This document shows, one piece after another, positions 56,645 to 64,000 of a stretch of 64,000 bases of DNA; the stretch's first letter is position 1; each line of letters begins with the position of its first letter. Below the pieces are notes generated by a model, which had not been told where the DNA came from, searched no databases, and was given only the letters and a program-made list of their open reading frames with translations. The stretch comes from Ruminococcus sp. Phil11 (GTDB taxonomy: Bacteria > Bacillota > Clostridia > Oscillospirales > Ruminococcaceae). The stretch is from positions 57,408 to 121,407 of the forward strand of contig MSGZ01000023.1 of assembly GCA_001940925.1 (NCBI GenBank). The letters run 5' to 3'. The position numbers and the translations under genes are program-made.

Positions 56645-59600
56645 ACGGGCAGAAAGGCAGATTTTTTCATCTGACAGATACGCAGTATGCTTATCTGCTC
56701 GGCAGAAACAGCAGCTTTAAGGCAGGCGGCATTTCTACACACGGGTACTATGAATTCCGGAATACACTTGATATCCCGCGGCTGGAACAGGCACTTAACG
56801 ATGTTATCGCTGCACACAGTATGCTTCGGACAGTCATTCTGCCGTCCGGTATGCATCATGAGCTGCCGCAGGTTCCGCGGTATGAGATCAGGGTGACCGA
56901 TCTCACGGAGCAGTCAGAGGAAGCGATCGAAGCAGCGATTGCGAAAAAGCGGGAGAAATATTCGCATTATGTTTTTCCGTCCGATCAGTGGCCGCTCTTT
57001 AAGGTCGAGTTCTTCCGGCTGCCGGATGGGATCAATCACATGTTTCTCAGCATTGATCTGCTGATTGCGGACGGCAGCAGCATACGAATTTTTATCCGCG
57101 ATATTATCAACAGATATCTGCATCCCGATGAGCCGGTACCGCCTGAAACGTGCGATTTCTGCACATTTATTCACGAGGCGGATCAGCTGACAGAGAAGAA
57201 AATCTACCAGAAAAGCCGTGAATACTGGAAAGCACTGATCCCGGAGCTACCGTTTGCGCCTGCAATCCCGCAGAAGCCGGATGCCAAAGAATCCCCCCGT
57301 TTTTCACGGCTGACACACTGCATTTCACATGAGGTGTTTGAAAAGCTGCGCGCGCAGATCCGTGAGCAGCACAATATCGAGACCGTGATCCTCTGTACGG
57401 CATTCTCCAAGGTGCTGTCCTACTGGTGCGGACAGTCTGCATTCACGCTCAATATCACGCTGTCTGACCGCGGCAAGGGGCAGATGAAGTATCTGAATAC
57501 GATCGGAGATTTTACGTCGCTGATGCTGATGCCGGTTCAGGACAGCGGAGAGAATGATTTTTGGGCGGCGGCGGAGCAGGTCAGGCAGTCGTTCATGCAG
57601 ACATACCGCAACAGCAGCTATGACGGGATCAAAGTGGCAAGAGATGCCGCAAAGTATCACGGCATGGAGAATGAGGTGATGTTTCCGGTCGTCTTCACCA
57701 GCCTGATCGGCGGTGAGATCGGAAAGAAACTCGAACCGATCATGGGCGAAATCGTGTACAGCATCAGCCAGACGCCGCAGGTTTATCTGGACTTTCAGGC
57801 TTCTGAGATGAAGGGAATGCTGTGCCTGACATGGGATTATCTTTCTGATCGGTTTGACAGTGCTGTGATGCAGGCGATGTTTGACCAGATGTGTTCACTG
57901 CTCGAAGCGGCAGCGGAAGGCGGCAGTGTATCTGTTCGTGACTTCGTAAAGCCGACGGAAGAACTGGAACATGCGGTCCTGGTCTATAATGATACAGCTC
58001 AGGATATCCCGTCTGACGTAACATTGCAGTCTTTGCTGGAGCAGTCATTCCGGCAGAATGCAGCGCGGATCGCACTGCGGGATGACAGCGGGATTATGAC
58101 CTATGCCGAACTGGATGCAGCATCTGCAGAACGTGCTGCACAGCTTCGTGCAGAGGGGATCGGCAGAGGGAGCTGTGTACCGGTCGAGGGCAAACGCTGC
58201 AAGGAGACTGTCGTGGAGATCGCTGCGGCGATTCGTGCGGGGGCTTCTTATGTTCCGCTGAATCCGCATGATCCGGACGACCGTAAAGCGTTTATCAAGG
58301 CGGAGTGCGGCTGCGGCACTGCCGGTGAAGTACAGCCCGAAACCATCGCGCAGCCTGATGATACGGCATATTATATCTTTACCTCCGGCAGCACCGGAAA
58401 GCCCAAGGGTGTTGTCATCTCAAACAGAGCGGTCTGCAACACGCTGCTGGACATCAACCGCAGATTCTCGGTATCTGCTGATGACCGGATCCTGAATGTT
58501 TCAGCGTTCAATTTTGATCTCTCGGTTTATGATGTTTTCGGTGCGCTGATCTGCGGTTCATCTCTCTATATCGCAGCGGATGCAAGGGATTCTTGTGCGC
58601 TCGCAGAGATTCTGCGCCGCGAACAGATCACAATCTGGAACAGCGTTCCTGCAATTTTCTCTCTGGCGATGCAGGAAACAAAGGATACGCTGCCAGCACT
58701 GCGCACCATTCTTCTGAGCGGAGACTGGATCCCGCTGGACACGCTGGATATTGTGCGGAAAAAATGCCCGAATGCCGAACTCATCAGTCTTGGCGGCGCA
58801 ACAGAGGCGTCGATCTGGTCGATCATCTATCCGGTGCAGGAAATCCGTCCGTCATGGAAAAGCATCCCCTACGGTTACCCGCTTGCCAACCAGAAGATCT
58901 ATGTTCTCGGCACAGACATGCGGCTCTGCCCCTTCGATGTGACCGGTATGATATGGATCGGCGGTGCGGGCACGGCGGACGGATATCTGAACCGTTCCGA
59001 TCTGACCGATGCGGCCTTTGCGGATCATCCGGTTTACGGCAGGCTGTATCAGACCGGAGACCTGGGCATCTTCCGGCGGGAAGGCTATGTGGATATTCTC
59101 GGGCGTGCAGATTTCCAGGTGAAGATCAACGGTTTCCGCATTGAATTGGAGGAGATCCGCAGTGCGGTCGAGGAGTCGCCGCTGGTCGCAAGAGCAGAGA
59201 TCACCGTCGATGAGACCGGCGGCAGAAAGCACCTGCTCGGATATCTGCTGCCGGATAAACATGAGATCACGGAGACCGTGCCGCTTTCGGTGATTACCGA
59301 TGCCGCAGATACCATTGAGATACCGGATGAGATCGCAGCGGGAAAATTCCGCAGTATCATGGATCATCTGAATCTTCTTGCACTGGATGTGATCGAGTCC
59401 AATCTGTGCAGATTTCTTTCTGCGCAGACATTTCCGGTCTCATTTACGCTGCCGGATCTGATGCGGCTGTCCGGTGTTAAGCCGCGGTATGATAAGCTGA
59501 TGCGTGAATGGCTGATCCTGATGACGGAACACGGAAGAATCCGTTGTGCAGACGGCGTCTATACGCTGGAGACATACAGACCGCCGGTTCCTGACGAGGA

Positions 59601-60819
59601 AATCCGACAGGTGATCCGTGAAGCGGTTGAAGGTACGGCGATGTCTGTGGGATATCTGGAAAACTGCATTCTGCATCTGCCGGAACTCCTCTCGGGTGAC
59701 GACCATGTCCTGAAGTATCTTTTCAAGGACGGAAGTGAACAAAACGCAAACCTGTTCTATCGAAGAAGTCTGCTTTCCGGATATATCAACGCCGTTGCCG
59801 CAGAGACGATTCAAGCATTTCTCATGCAGCGCAAGACGCCATGCAGCATCCTGGAGCTTGGCGCAGGCATCGGCGGAACGACCGAAAGCGTACTGAAACA
59901 GATCGGTTCATTGAATGTGGAGCGTTATGTGTTTACGGACATTTCCCGCTTTTTCACAGACAGTGCCATGGAGAAGTACCGCGCATATCCGTTTATGGAG
60001 TACCGGCTGTATAATATCAATGACGATTACCGCAGCAGCTTCAAACCGGAGTCCTTTGATGTGATTCTCGCTGCAAATGTCCTGCATGATGCGATTTCTC
60101 TTCCGCAGACGATCAAGGCAGCAGAAAGTATGCTGAGACCGGGCGGCATTCTGGTACTGACGGAACTGACCGCCAATCATCCGATTGCTGCGGTTACGAT
60201 CAAGCTGACAGAGGGCTTTCAGGATTACGACGATTTCCGCGTGAAGGACGGCAAAGCACTGCTCACACCGTCTCAATGGTGCAAACTGCTGAAGGAATAC
60301 GGCTTCACGGAAGCAACATCTTTACCGGATGACGGGCAAAATACGATGTTCGATGAGCATTTGATCCTCGCAAAAAAAGAAGGCATTTCCCGTTATCTGG
60401 ACGATGCAGAGCTATGCACCATAGAGAAGCATATTTCGGAGAAGCTTCCGGAATATATGATTCCGCGTAATTGGATCCAGCTTGCAGAACTGCCTTTGAA
60501 TGCGAACGGCAAGGTAAGTACGAAAAAGCTGCCGCGCCCATTCGCACCGGAAGAGACCGAACGTGTCATCCGGAAGCCGGAAACGGAGCTTCAGGCATCT
60601 CTTTGTGAGATCTGGAGCAGAGTGCTGGGTATTGCAGAGGTCAGCATTGATGAGAGCTTCTTCCACATCGGCGGCGATTCCGTTTTGATGCTGAAAATGC
60701 TCGGAGAGGTTCGGAAGCAACTGGGTATAACAGTAACTTACGAGCAATTTCTGGAACAGCCAACCGTGCAAAGCCTGGAGCAGATCCTTCAGAGTATACC
60801 GGCAGCAGACAAATCATAA
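56641..60819 (+). CDS. NRPS 2: Cy - A(Cys) - MT (embedded) - PCP
   Basis: A 1392-residue synthetase. Heterocyclization domain 1-445 with DLLIAD (D139, D144). Adenylation domain 465-860 with core YIFTSGSTGKPKG and specificity residues D-L-Y-N-L-S-L-I-W, identical to the cysteine code of HMWP2/PchE. A methyltransferase-like domain, about 900-1240, is embedded in the adenylation C-terminal region, with SILELGAGIGGTTESV near 1069 and LAANVLHDA near 1143; in PchE the equivalent is an epimerase, in PchF and HMWP1 a methylase. The A-domain end NGKVSTKKL follows, then a PCP with GGDS (Ser1347). No thioesterase, so the chain must pass to another protein. Confidence 0.92.
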   Translation: MNGQKGRFFHLTDTQYAYLLGRNSSFKAGGISTHGYYEFRNTLDIPRLEQALNDVIAAHSMLRTVILPSGMHHELPQVPRYEIRVTDLTEQSEEAIEAAIAKKREKYSHYVFPSDQWPLFKVEFFRLPDGINHMFLSIDLLIADGSSIRIFIRDIINRYLHPDEPVPPETCDFCTFIHEADQLTEKKIYQKSREYWKALIPELPFAPAIPQKPDAKESPRFSRLTHCISHEVFEKLRAQIREQHNIETVILCTAFSKVLSYWCGQSAFTLNITLSDRGKGQMKYLNTIGDFTSLMLMPVQDSGENDFWAAAEQVRQSFMQTYRNSSYDGIKVARDAAKYHGMENEVMFPVVFTSLIGGEIGKKLEPIMGEIVYSISQTPQVYLDFQASEMKGMLCLTWDYLSDRFDSAVMQAMFDQMCSLLEAAAEGGSVSVRDFVKPTEELEHAVLVYNDTAQDIPSDVTLQSLLEQSFRQNAARIALRDDSGIMTYAELDAASAERAAQLRAEGIGRGSCVPVEGKRCKETVVEIAAAIRAGASYVPLNPHDPDDRKAFIKAECGCGTAGEVQPETIAQPDDTAYYIFTSGSTGKPKGVVISNRAVCNTLLDINRRFSVSADDRILNVSAFNFDLSVYDVFGALICGSSLYIAADARDSCALAEILRREQITIWNSVPAIFSLAMQETKDTLPALRTILLSGDWIPLDTLDIVRKKCPNAELISLGGATEASIWSIIYPVQEIRPSWKSIPYGYPLANQKIYVLGTDMRLCPFDVTGMIWIGGAGTADGYLNRSDLTDAAFADHPVYGRLYQTGDLGIFRREGYVDILGRADFQVKINGFRIELEEIRSAVEESPLVARAEITVDETGGRKHLLGYLLPDKHEITETVPLSVITDAADTIEIPDEIAAGKFRSIMDHLNLLALDVIESNLCRFLSAQTFPVSFTLPDLMRLSGVKPRYDKLMREWLILMTEHGRIRCADGVYTLETYRPPVPDEEIRQVIREAVEGTAMSVGYLENCILHLPELLSGDDHVLKYLFKDGSEQNANLFYRRSLLSGYINAVAAETIQAFLMQRKTPCSILELGAGIGGTTESVLKQIGSLNVERYVFTDISRFFTDSAMEKYRAYPFMEYRLYNINDDYRSSFKPESFDVILAANVLHDAISLPQTIKAAESMLRPGGILVLTELTANHPIAAVTIKLTEGFQDYDDFRVKDGKALLTPSQWCKLLKEYGFTEATSLPDDGQNTMFDEHLILAKKEGISRYLDDAELCTIEKHISEKLPEYMIPRNWIQLAELPLNANGKVSTKKLPRPFAPEETERVIRKPETELQASLCEIWSRVLGIAEVSIDESFFHIGGDSVLMLKMLGEVRKQLGITVTYEQFLEQPTVQSLEQILQSIPAADKS

Positions 60820-60824
60820 AATGG

Positions 60825-60866
60825 ACAGCGGGCCGCATCTGTTACAATGCTGCCCGTTGTTTGCAA
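60825..60866 (+). terminator. Probable terminator of the NRPS operon
   Basis: Imperfect 13-bp stem (ACAGCGGGCCGCA with TGCTGCCCGTTGT) and a 10-base loop, followed by TTGTTTGC, 6 nt after the NRPS 2 stop codon. Confidence 0.55.
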
Positions 60867-61017
60867 GCGATAAGCGCGCAGTCGGTCAACAAACGTCTGC
60901 ACGCTCCAAAGATGAACTGGAGCATAATGTTCGCTCTCATCTCAGAATTCTTCAGTCGGATTCTACTAAAATCACTTCGTTTTTTCATGCTCCGCTTACC
61001 CAATATGCTGCTTTGTA

Positions 61018-61135
61018 AATTCAAGAGTTAATTGGGGGAGCAATATTAAAGAAAAGCAAGGGGAATCCGGCGATTTTCCTTGCTTTTTCGCGCGTTTTAT
61101 GGTATAATATTGCTGTACCAATTAACTCTTGAATT
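61018..61135. repeat. 118-bp palindromic element with nested inverted repeats
   Basis: Outer arms of 18 bp are perfect (AATTCAAGAGTTAATTGG at 61018-61035, its complement at 61118-61135). Inside are a second pair, AGCAATATTA (61039-61048) with TAATATTGCT (61105-61114), and a third, AAAAGCAAGG with CCTTGCTTTT, around a small loop. The whole could fold into one long hairpin. It looks like a miniature inverted-repeat element or the end of a mobile element. The preceding 60.87-61.0 kb shows no gene. Confidence 0.7.
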
Positions 61136-61198
61136 GCTTTTATACCTGATTCACGATAATGTCGATTTTACATTGTTTTATTGTGTTCGCCTGAAACT

Positions 61199-61227
61199 TG
61201 ATTCAAGATTTAATTGGGGGATCAATA
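61199..61227 (+). repeat. Direct repeat of the palindrome arm
   Basis: GATTCAAGATTTAATTGGGG followed by GATCAATAA repeats, with three or four changes, the left arm of the element at 61018 (AATTCAAGAGTTAATTGGGG, GAGCAATATTA). A solitary arm 182 bp away suggests an earlier insertion or partial copy. Confidence 0.6.
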
Positions 61228-61244
61228 AATGAACTCCGATTGAC

Positions 61245-61361
61245 GGCGTGTAGGCGTGTATTTTACCTGAGCACTGACCTTTTTCGCGTGTAACACGGTG
61301 CGTACACGGCGTGTTACACAACAATAGTCTCGGAAAATAGCCAATTACACGCTTACACGCC
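61245..61361. repeat. GTGTA/TACAC-rich nested inverted repeats (iteron-like)
   Basis: Outer arms GGCGTGTAGGCGTGTA (61245-61260) and TACACGCTTACACGCC (61346-61361) are complementary at 15 of 16 positions. Inner arms GTGTAACAC (61288-61296) and GTGTTACAC (61311-61319) are perfect. Five or more GTGTA/TACAC units in 117 bp resemble iterons or integrase/excisionase arm sites. No coding frame crosses it convincingly. Confidence 0.6.
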
Positions 61362-61373
61362 TGGAAACCAATA

Positions 61374-61556
61374 TCATTTCTTATAAATAAAGGTCATGTG
61401 GGGCGATGCAGGCATCGGCGGATTTTTCTGCTCGCCGGAACACTTGCCGCACGCGATTTCAGCGATGTTCTCTATAACTGAGACTGCGGTTGAAATCGTT
61501 TCGGCTAAAATAAGATTAGATCGGCTTTTAGCCGAGAGGAAATCAAATAGAATCAC
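61374..61556 (-). CDS. Possible small ORF or remnant
   Basis: A 60-codon frame ending AEIACGKCSGEQKNPPMPAS and PHMTFIYKK. The Pro/Cys-containing end looks protein-like, but no ribosome site precedes the start. It may be the tail of a gene carried by the mobile element whose traces lie around 61-63 kb. Not recognised. Confidence 0.25.
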   Translation of the reverse strand: MILFDFLSAKSRSNLILAETISTAVSVIENIAEIACGKCSGEQKNPPMPASPHMTFIYKK

Positions 61557-61593
61557 TGTCTGAAAATTTGACGCAGGTTTGTTTTGTTGCCTT

Positions 61594-61612
61594 CAATAAC
61601 GATTCGTTATTG
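61594..61612. promoter_or_regulatory. 19-bp palindrome upstream of the Fic gene
   Basis: CAATAACGA-T-TCGTTATTG, perfect 9-bp arms around one base, 141-123 nt before the fic start. Probably an operator; the binding protein is not evident. Confidence 0.5.
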
Positions 61613-61675
61613 ACATTATAGTATAATGGACCTCGAAGTGAATGTCCAGATTCCGCTTCTCAATATCCGTTACAG

Positions 61676-61704
61676 TTGACTTTTTCAAAGATATAGCTTA
61701 TAAT
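61676..61704 (+). promoter_or_regulatory. Promoter of the Fic gene
   Basis: TTGACT (61676-61681), 17 bases, TATAAT (61699-61704), 30 nt before the start codon. Confidence 0.82.
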
Positions 61705-61734
61705 AAAAGCAGCGGCTAAAAGGGGGTATTCCAC

Positions 61735-62514
61735 ATGGCACAGCCAAGAACAATATTAAACACTCTGCTGCACGAAAAGAAACGGAAAATCAGCGGCGGC
61801 TTTTACCATAAAATGCAGGTCGATTTCGCATACAATTCCAATCATATTGAAGGCAGCAGATTAACGCACGATCAGACGCGCTATATTTTTGAAACGCATA
61901 CTGTTGAAGGCGTTGCTCACGTTGATGATATCATTGAAGCATCCAATCATTTCAAGTGCTTTGATTATATTCTTGATACAGTCGATGAGCCGATTACAGA
62001 AGAATATATCAAACAACTGCATCGGCTTCTGAAGAACGGACTGCCTGTTGATGCTGATGAAGATGACATTGTCATCGGCGACTATAAGAAGTACCCCAAT
62101 GTAGTCGGTCAGATTCAGACTGTGCATCCGAAAGATGTGCCTTCCCATATGGCAGAGCTGGTTCAGGATTTTGCGGGAAGGCAAACCATTGATCTGTATG
62201 ATATTGCTGAGTTTCACGCAAGGTTTGAAAAAATACACCCGTTCTATGACGGCAACGGGCGTGTCGGCAGATTGCTTGCACTGAAAATGTGCCTTGCAAA
62301 TGATATCGTTCCGTTTTTCATCAATGAAGAAAACAAGATGTTTTATTACATGGGATTGAAGGAATGGCAGGCTGACGGCAAAAAAGAAAGATTGCTGGAT
62401 GTCTTTTTATCCATGCAGGATGATATGAAATGCATCCTTGATTATTTTGAAATTGAGTACGATCATTCTGAGATTCTCGCAAGAGACCTGATACAAAAAC
62501 ATGACGCATCATAG
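61735..62514 (+). CDS. Fic family protein (AMPylator), class II
   Basis: A 259-residue Fic protein that may transfer AMP or another nucleotide moiety to a protein. The active-site loop HPFYDGNGRVGRLL is complete (His near residue 169). An N-terminal inhibitory helix motif SNHIEGSRLT near residue 36 supplies the S/T-x-x-x-E/N-G pattern that autoinhibits class II Fic proteins. No dedicated antitoxin is adjacent. It lies between repeats and an integrase remnant, so it is probably cargo of a former mobile element. Confidence 0.92.
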   Translation: MAQPRTILNTLLHEKKRKISGGFYHKMQVDFAYNSNHIEGSRLTHDQTRYIFETHTVEGVAHVDDIIEASNHFKCFDYILDTVDEPITEEYIKQLHRLLKNGLPVDADEDDIVIGDYKKYPNVVGQIQTVHPKDVPSHMAELVQDFAGRQTIDLYDIAEFHARFEKIHPFYDGNGRVGRLLALKMCLANDIVPFFINEENKMFYYMGLKEWQADGKKERLLDVFLSMQDDMKCILDYFEIEYDHSEILARDLIQKHDAS

Positions 62515-62528
62515 GCGGTCAGCGCACA

Positions 62529-62717
62529 GAATTTGATTGTTCCGATCTGGATGATTTGAATTTAGCGTTCTGTGACTATGTGAAATGGGTTCGGGAATCG
62601 CCCGATTGCGGAGCAACGATTTTTTTAAGAATGCAAGTTCTTGCCCAATTTGTGACGCATTGCGGAACCGTCTGTTTTGATAACCCGAAACGGGTTGTCG
62701 AAACGGATATTGGGTAG
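62529..62717 (+). pseudogene. Start-less reading frame after fic
   Basis: 63 codons reading EFDCSDLDDLNLAFCDYVKW, then VRESPDCGATIFLRMQVLAQ and a stop. Protein-like composition but no start codon with a ribosome site. Probably a remnant; family not recognised. The rest of 62.5-62.85 kb shows only a terminator. Confidence 0.3.
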
Positions 62718-62814
62718 CACCTATCTGTCAAGGCACAAAATCCGCGGTTTCACGCGGTTTTCACACGATGAATCGCATAGTCGAATATGAATCAATTTCA
62801 TTTGTGCATAACAA

Positions 62815-62852
62815 AACGAGCCGTTGCGATGCGGCTCGTTTCCTTTTATCAA
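62815..62852 (+). terminator. Rho-independent terminator
   Basis: Perfect 9-bp stem AACGAGCCG / CGGCTCGTT with an 8-base loop and the tail TCCTTTTATC. Confidence 0.78.
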
Positions 62853-62856
62853 TTAG

Positions 62857-62985
62857 TCATTTGAAAAGAGTGTTGATGTGTACACGCATCTGGGCTTGGA
62901 GGACGCTGCTGCGGAACTTCACCGCATGGAGGAAGTGCAGAACGCACGTCAGAAAATGAACAGAACAAAGAATCAAGCAGTCTGA
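62857..62985 (+). pseudogene. C-terminal remnant of a tyrosine recombinase/integrase
   Basis: The frame encodes VDVYTHLGLEDAAAELHRME and then EVQNARQKMNRTKNQAV before a stop. The YTHLG segment with its acidic/basic helical tail is the end of Tn916/phage-type integrases, the Tyr being the catalytic one. Everything upstream is missing and the frame is closed by TAG at 62854. It shows that an integrative element once ended here. Confidence 0.65.
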
Positions 62986-63099
62986 ATATGAAAAATATCC
63001 CCCTTGAGGAGAAACTATTTATCACTGGTACCACGGATGAGTCTTTTGTATGATGACGAAATCTGCTGAAAAAATATTTCAGAAATTTTCAAAACCCTC

Positions 63100-63128
63100 T
63101 TGACAAATATATTTATATCTGATACAAT
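63100..63128 (+). promoter_or_regulatory. Promoter of the OhrR-glutathione peroxidase operon
   Basis: TTGACA (63100-63105), 17 bases, TACAAT (63123-63128). The AT-rich stretch AGTTGTACCATATATAATAT after it could hold the OhrR operator. Confidence 0.82.
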
Positions 63129-63167
63129 ATAGTTGTACCATATATAATATGACGGGGGTGTATTCAT

Positions 63168-63644
63168 TTGGAGTACGACTACAAAGAAGCAATGAAACTT
63201 GATCATCAGCTGTGTTTTCCAATTTATGCTGCAGCACGCGCTGTTACCTCGATCTATACGCCGTATCTGAAAAAGCTCGGACTAACCTACACACAGTATA
63301 TCCTTTTTCTTGTGCTGTGGGAGAAAGACGGCCTTACTGTCGGAGAAATCTGCAAAAGGCTGATGCTTGACAGCGGTACACTCTCGCCTGTGCTGAAAAA
63401 GCTGCGACAGGAGGGGTATCTTGAAAAGGCGCAAAGCACGACAGATGAACGCTCATTTATCATCACGCTGACCGAAAAAGGCAAGGCGCTCCAGGAGCAG
63501 GCAAAGGAAATTCCGCTGCTGGTTGGAAAATGCGTCAATATCGCACCCGAAAAGGCAAAGCAACTCTATGATTTGCTTTATGAACTGCTGGATGCAAAAT
63601 CCACGGACCGGAAAGGAGATCTCACTGATGAAAACCGTATATGA
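63168..63644 (+). CDS. ohrR: MarR-family organic-peroxide sensor OhrR
   Basis: A 158-residue repressor. The N-terminal HQLCFPIYAAARAV contains the reactive cysteine (near residue 16) whose oxidation by organic peroxides releases OhrR from DNA. The winged helix is LTVGEICKRLMLDSGTLSPVLKKLRQEGYL, given in part, with the wing STTDERSFIITLTEKG. The start is TTG (63168), 7 nt after GGGGGTG; an ATG at 63192 would remove the first eight residues. It overlaps the peroxidase gene by 17 bp, so it likely represses the operon and itself. Confidence 0.9.
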   Translation: MEYDYKEAMKLDHQLCFPIYAAARAVTSIYTPYLKKLGLTYTQYILFLVLWEKDGLTVGEICKRLMLDSGTLSPVLKKLRQEGYLEKAQSTTDERSFIITLTEKGKALQEQAKEIPLLVGKCVNIAPEKAKQLYDLLYELLDAKSTDRKGDLTDENRI

Positions 63645-64000
63645 TTTTACTGTGAAAGACCGCAGCGGAAACGATGTCAGCCTGCGTGATTATCAGGGAA
63701 AAGTGCTGCTCATCGTGAACACAGCAACTGGATGCGGATTCACGCCCCATTATGATCCGCTGGAAGCCATGTACCGTGACCTTCGCGATAAAGGCTTTGA
63801 AATCCTTGATTTTCCCTGCAACCAGTTTGCAAATCAGGCACCCGGAGATGCGGATGAAATCCACAGCTTCTGCAAGATGAAATTCGGCACGGAGTTTCCG
63901 CAGTTTGCCAAGATTGATGTAAACGGCGAAAATGCAGAACCCCTGTTTGCTTTCCTTGCTTCTGAAAAGCCGTTTACCGGCTTCGGCAAGGGGCTGAAAA
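63628..64000 (+). CDS. Glutathione peroxidase family protein (C-terminus outside window)
   Basis: Reduces peroxides, in Firmicutes usually with thioredoxin as donor (BsaA-like). The visible 124 residues include VLLIVNTATGCGFTPHYDPL with the peroxidatic Cys near residue 37, and FPCNQFANQAPGD with the conserved Gln near residue 72. It starts with ATG after AAAGGAG, inside the end of ohrR. The region around the catalytic Trp is beyond the edge. Confidence 0.93.
   Translation, partial: MKTVYDFTVKDRSGNDVSLRDYQGKVLLIVNTATGCGFTPHYDPLEAMYRDLRDKGFEILDFPCNQFANQAPGDADEIHSFCKMKFGTEFPQFAKIDVNGENAEPLFAFLASEKPFTGFGKGLK

Noticed and set aside
60842..61024. 60-codon minus-strand frame after the NRPS operon
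   Set aside because: Basic, low-complexity translation without a ribosome site; overlaps the palindromic element.
1..64000. CRISPR arrays, tRNA or rRNA genes
   Set aside because: No regularly spaced repeats and no tRNA-like or rRNA-like conserved sequences were noticed; a tRNAscan/Rfam run would be needed to exclude them fully.

Overview
The window looks like chromosomal DNA of an anaerobic gut or rumen Clostridium-class Firmicute, most like Ruminococcus/Oscillospiraceae. This is inferred from the anaerobic cobalamin pathway, clostridial families such as DUF3793, DUF2325 and Tp47-like surface proteins, near-perfect TTGACA-N17-TATAAT promoters and moderate GC. I see no rRNA, tRNA or CRISPR array.

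Layout. (1) 1-5.3 kb, minus strand: the cobalamin genes cbiD-cobM-cbiG-cobJ-cobK-cobL (cobL runs off the left edge), from one promoter. (2) 5.4-11.8 kb: a flavin-based extracellular electron-transfer or ferric-reductase set (Tp47-like wall protein, ferric-reductase-like membrane protein with an FMN-binding domain, ApbE, NusG-II protein, Gx transporter), then flavodoxin, DUF2325 and a divergent DUF3793 gene. (3) 11.8-15.7 kb: a MacB/FtsX-type ABC pair behind a yybP-ykoY (Mn2+) riboswitch and a second, downstream promoter. (4) 15.7-19.4 kb: a feoA-feoA-feoB operon with a FeoB-associated Cys-rich protein and a short DtxR/MntR-like regulator. (5) 19.5-25.9 kb: a small membrane protein, gene remnants, a triple ADP-ribose-hydrolase fusion, an iron-box lipoprotein with GLUG-like repeats and a TetR regulator. 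(6) 26.4-38.6 kb: an iron-box cluster with an IrtAB/YbtPQ-like ABC pair, two thiazoline-carboxylate-hydrolase (ATC hydrolase) family proteins, a PanE-like reductase with a membrane tail, an esterase, an ECF S-component-like protein, a ZIP transporter, a methyltransferase and several decayed paralogues. (7) 38.7-60.9 kb: a 22-kb nonribosomal peptide operon with two ABC systems, a Sfp-type PPTase, a type II thioesterase, a SagB/McbC-type thiazoline oxidase, two NRPSs with heterocyclization domains and cysteine-specific adenylation domains, a U32-family Cys-rich enzyme, an AMP-ligase and a carrier protein. (8) 60.9-64 kb: palindromic repeats, a Fic protein, an integrase remnant, and an OhrR-glutathione peroxidase pair.

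The unifying signal is a 16-bp operator-like dyad, GTTAG-N6-CTAAC. It recurs in front of the feo genes, the electron-transfer genes, the flavodoxin/DUF2325/DUF3793 genes, the lipoprotein, the IrtAB-like cluster and, twice, the NRPS operon. It usually lies just downstream of a strong -10. The half-sites match those of DtxR/IdeR boxes but the spacing differs. I read the region as an iron (or Mn/Fe) stress island that makes a thiazoline/thiazole metallophore, exports and imports it, possibly opens its rings, reduces extracellular iron and takes up Fe2+. The metallophore, its structure and the role of the ring hydrolases are inference; the domain content, cysteine code and repeated dyads are read from the sequence.
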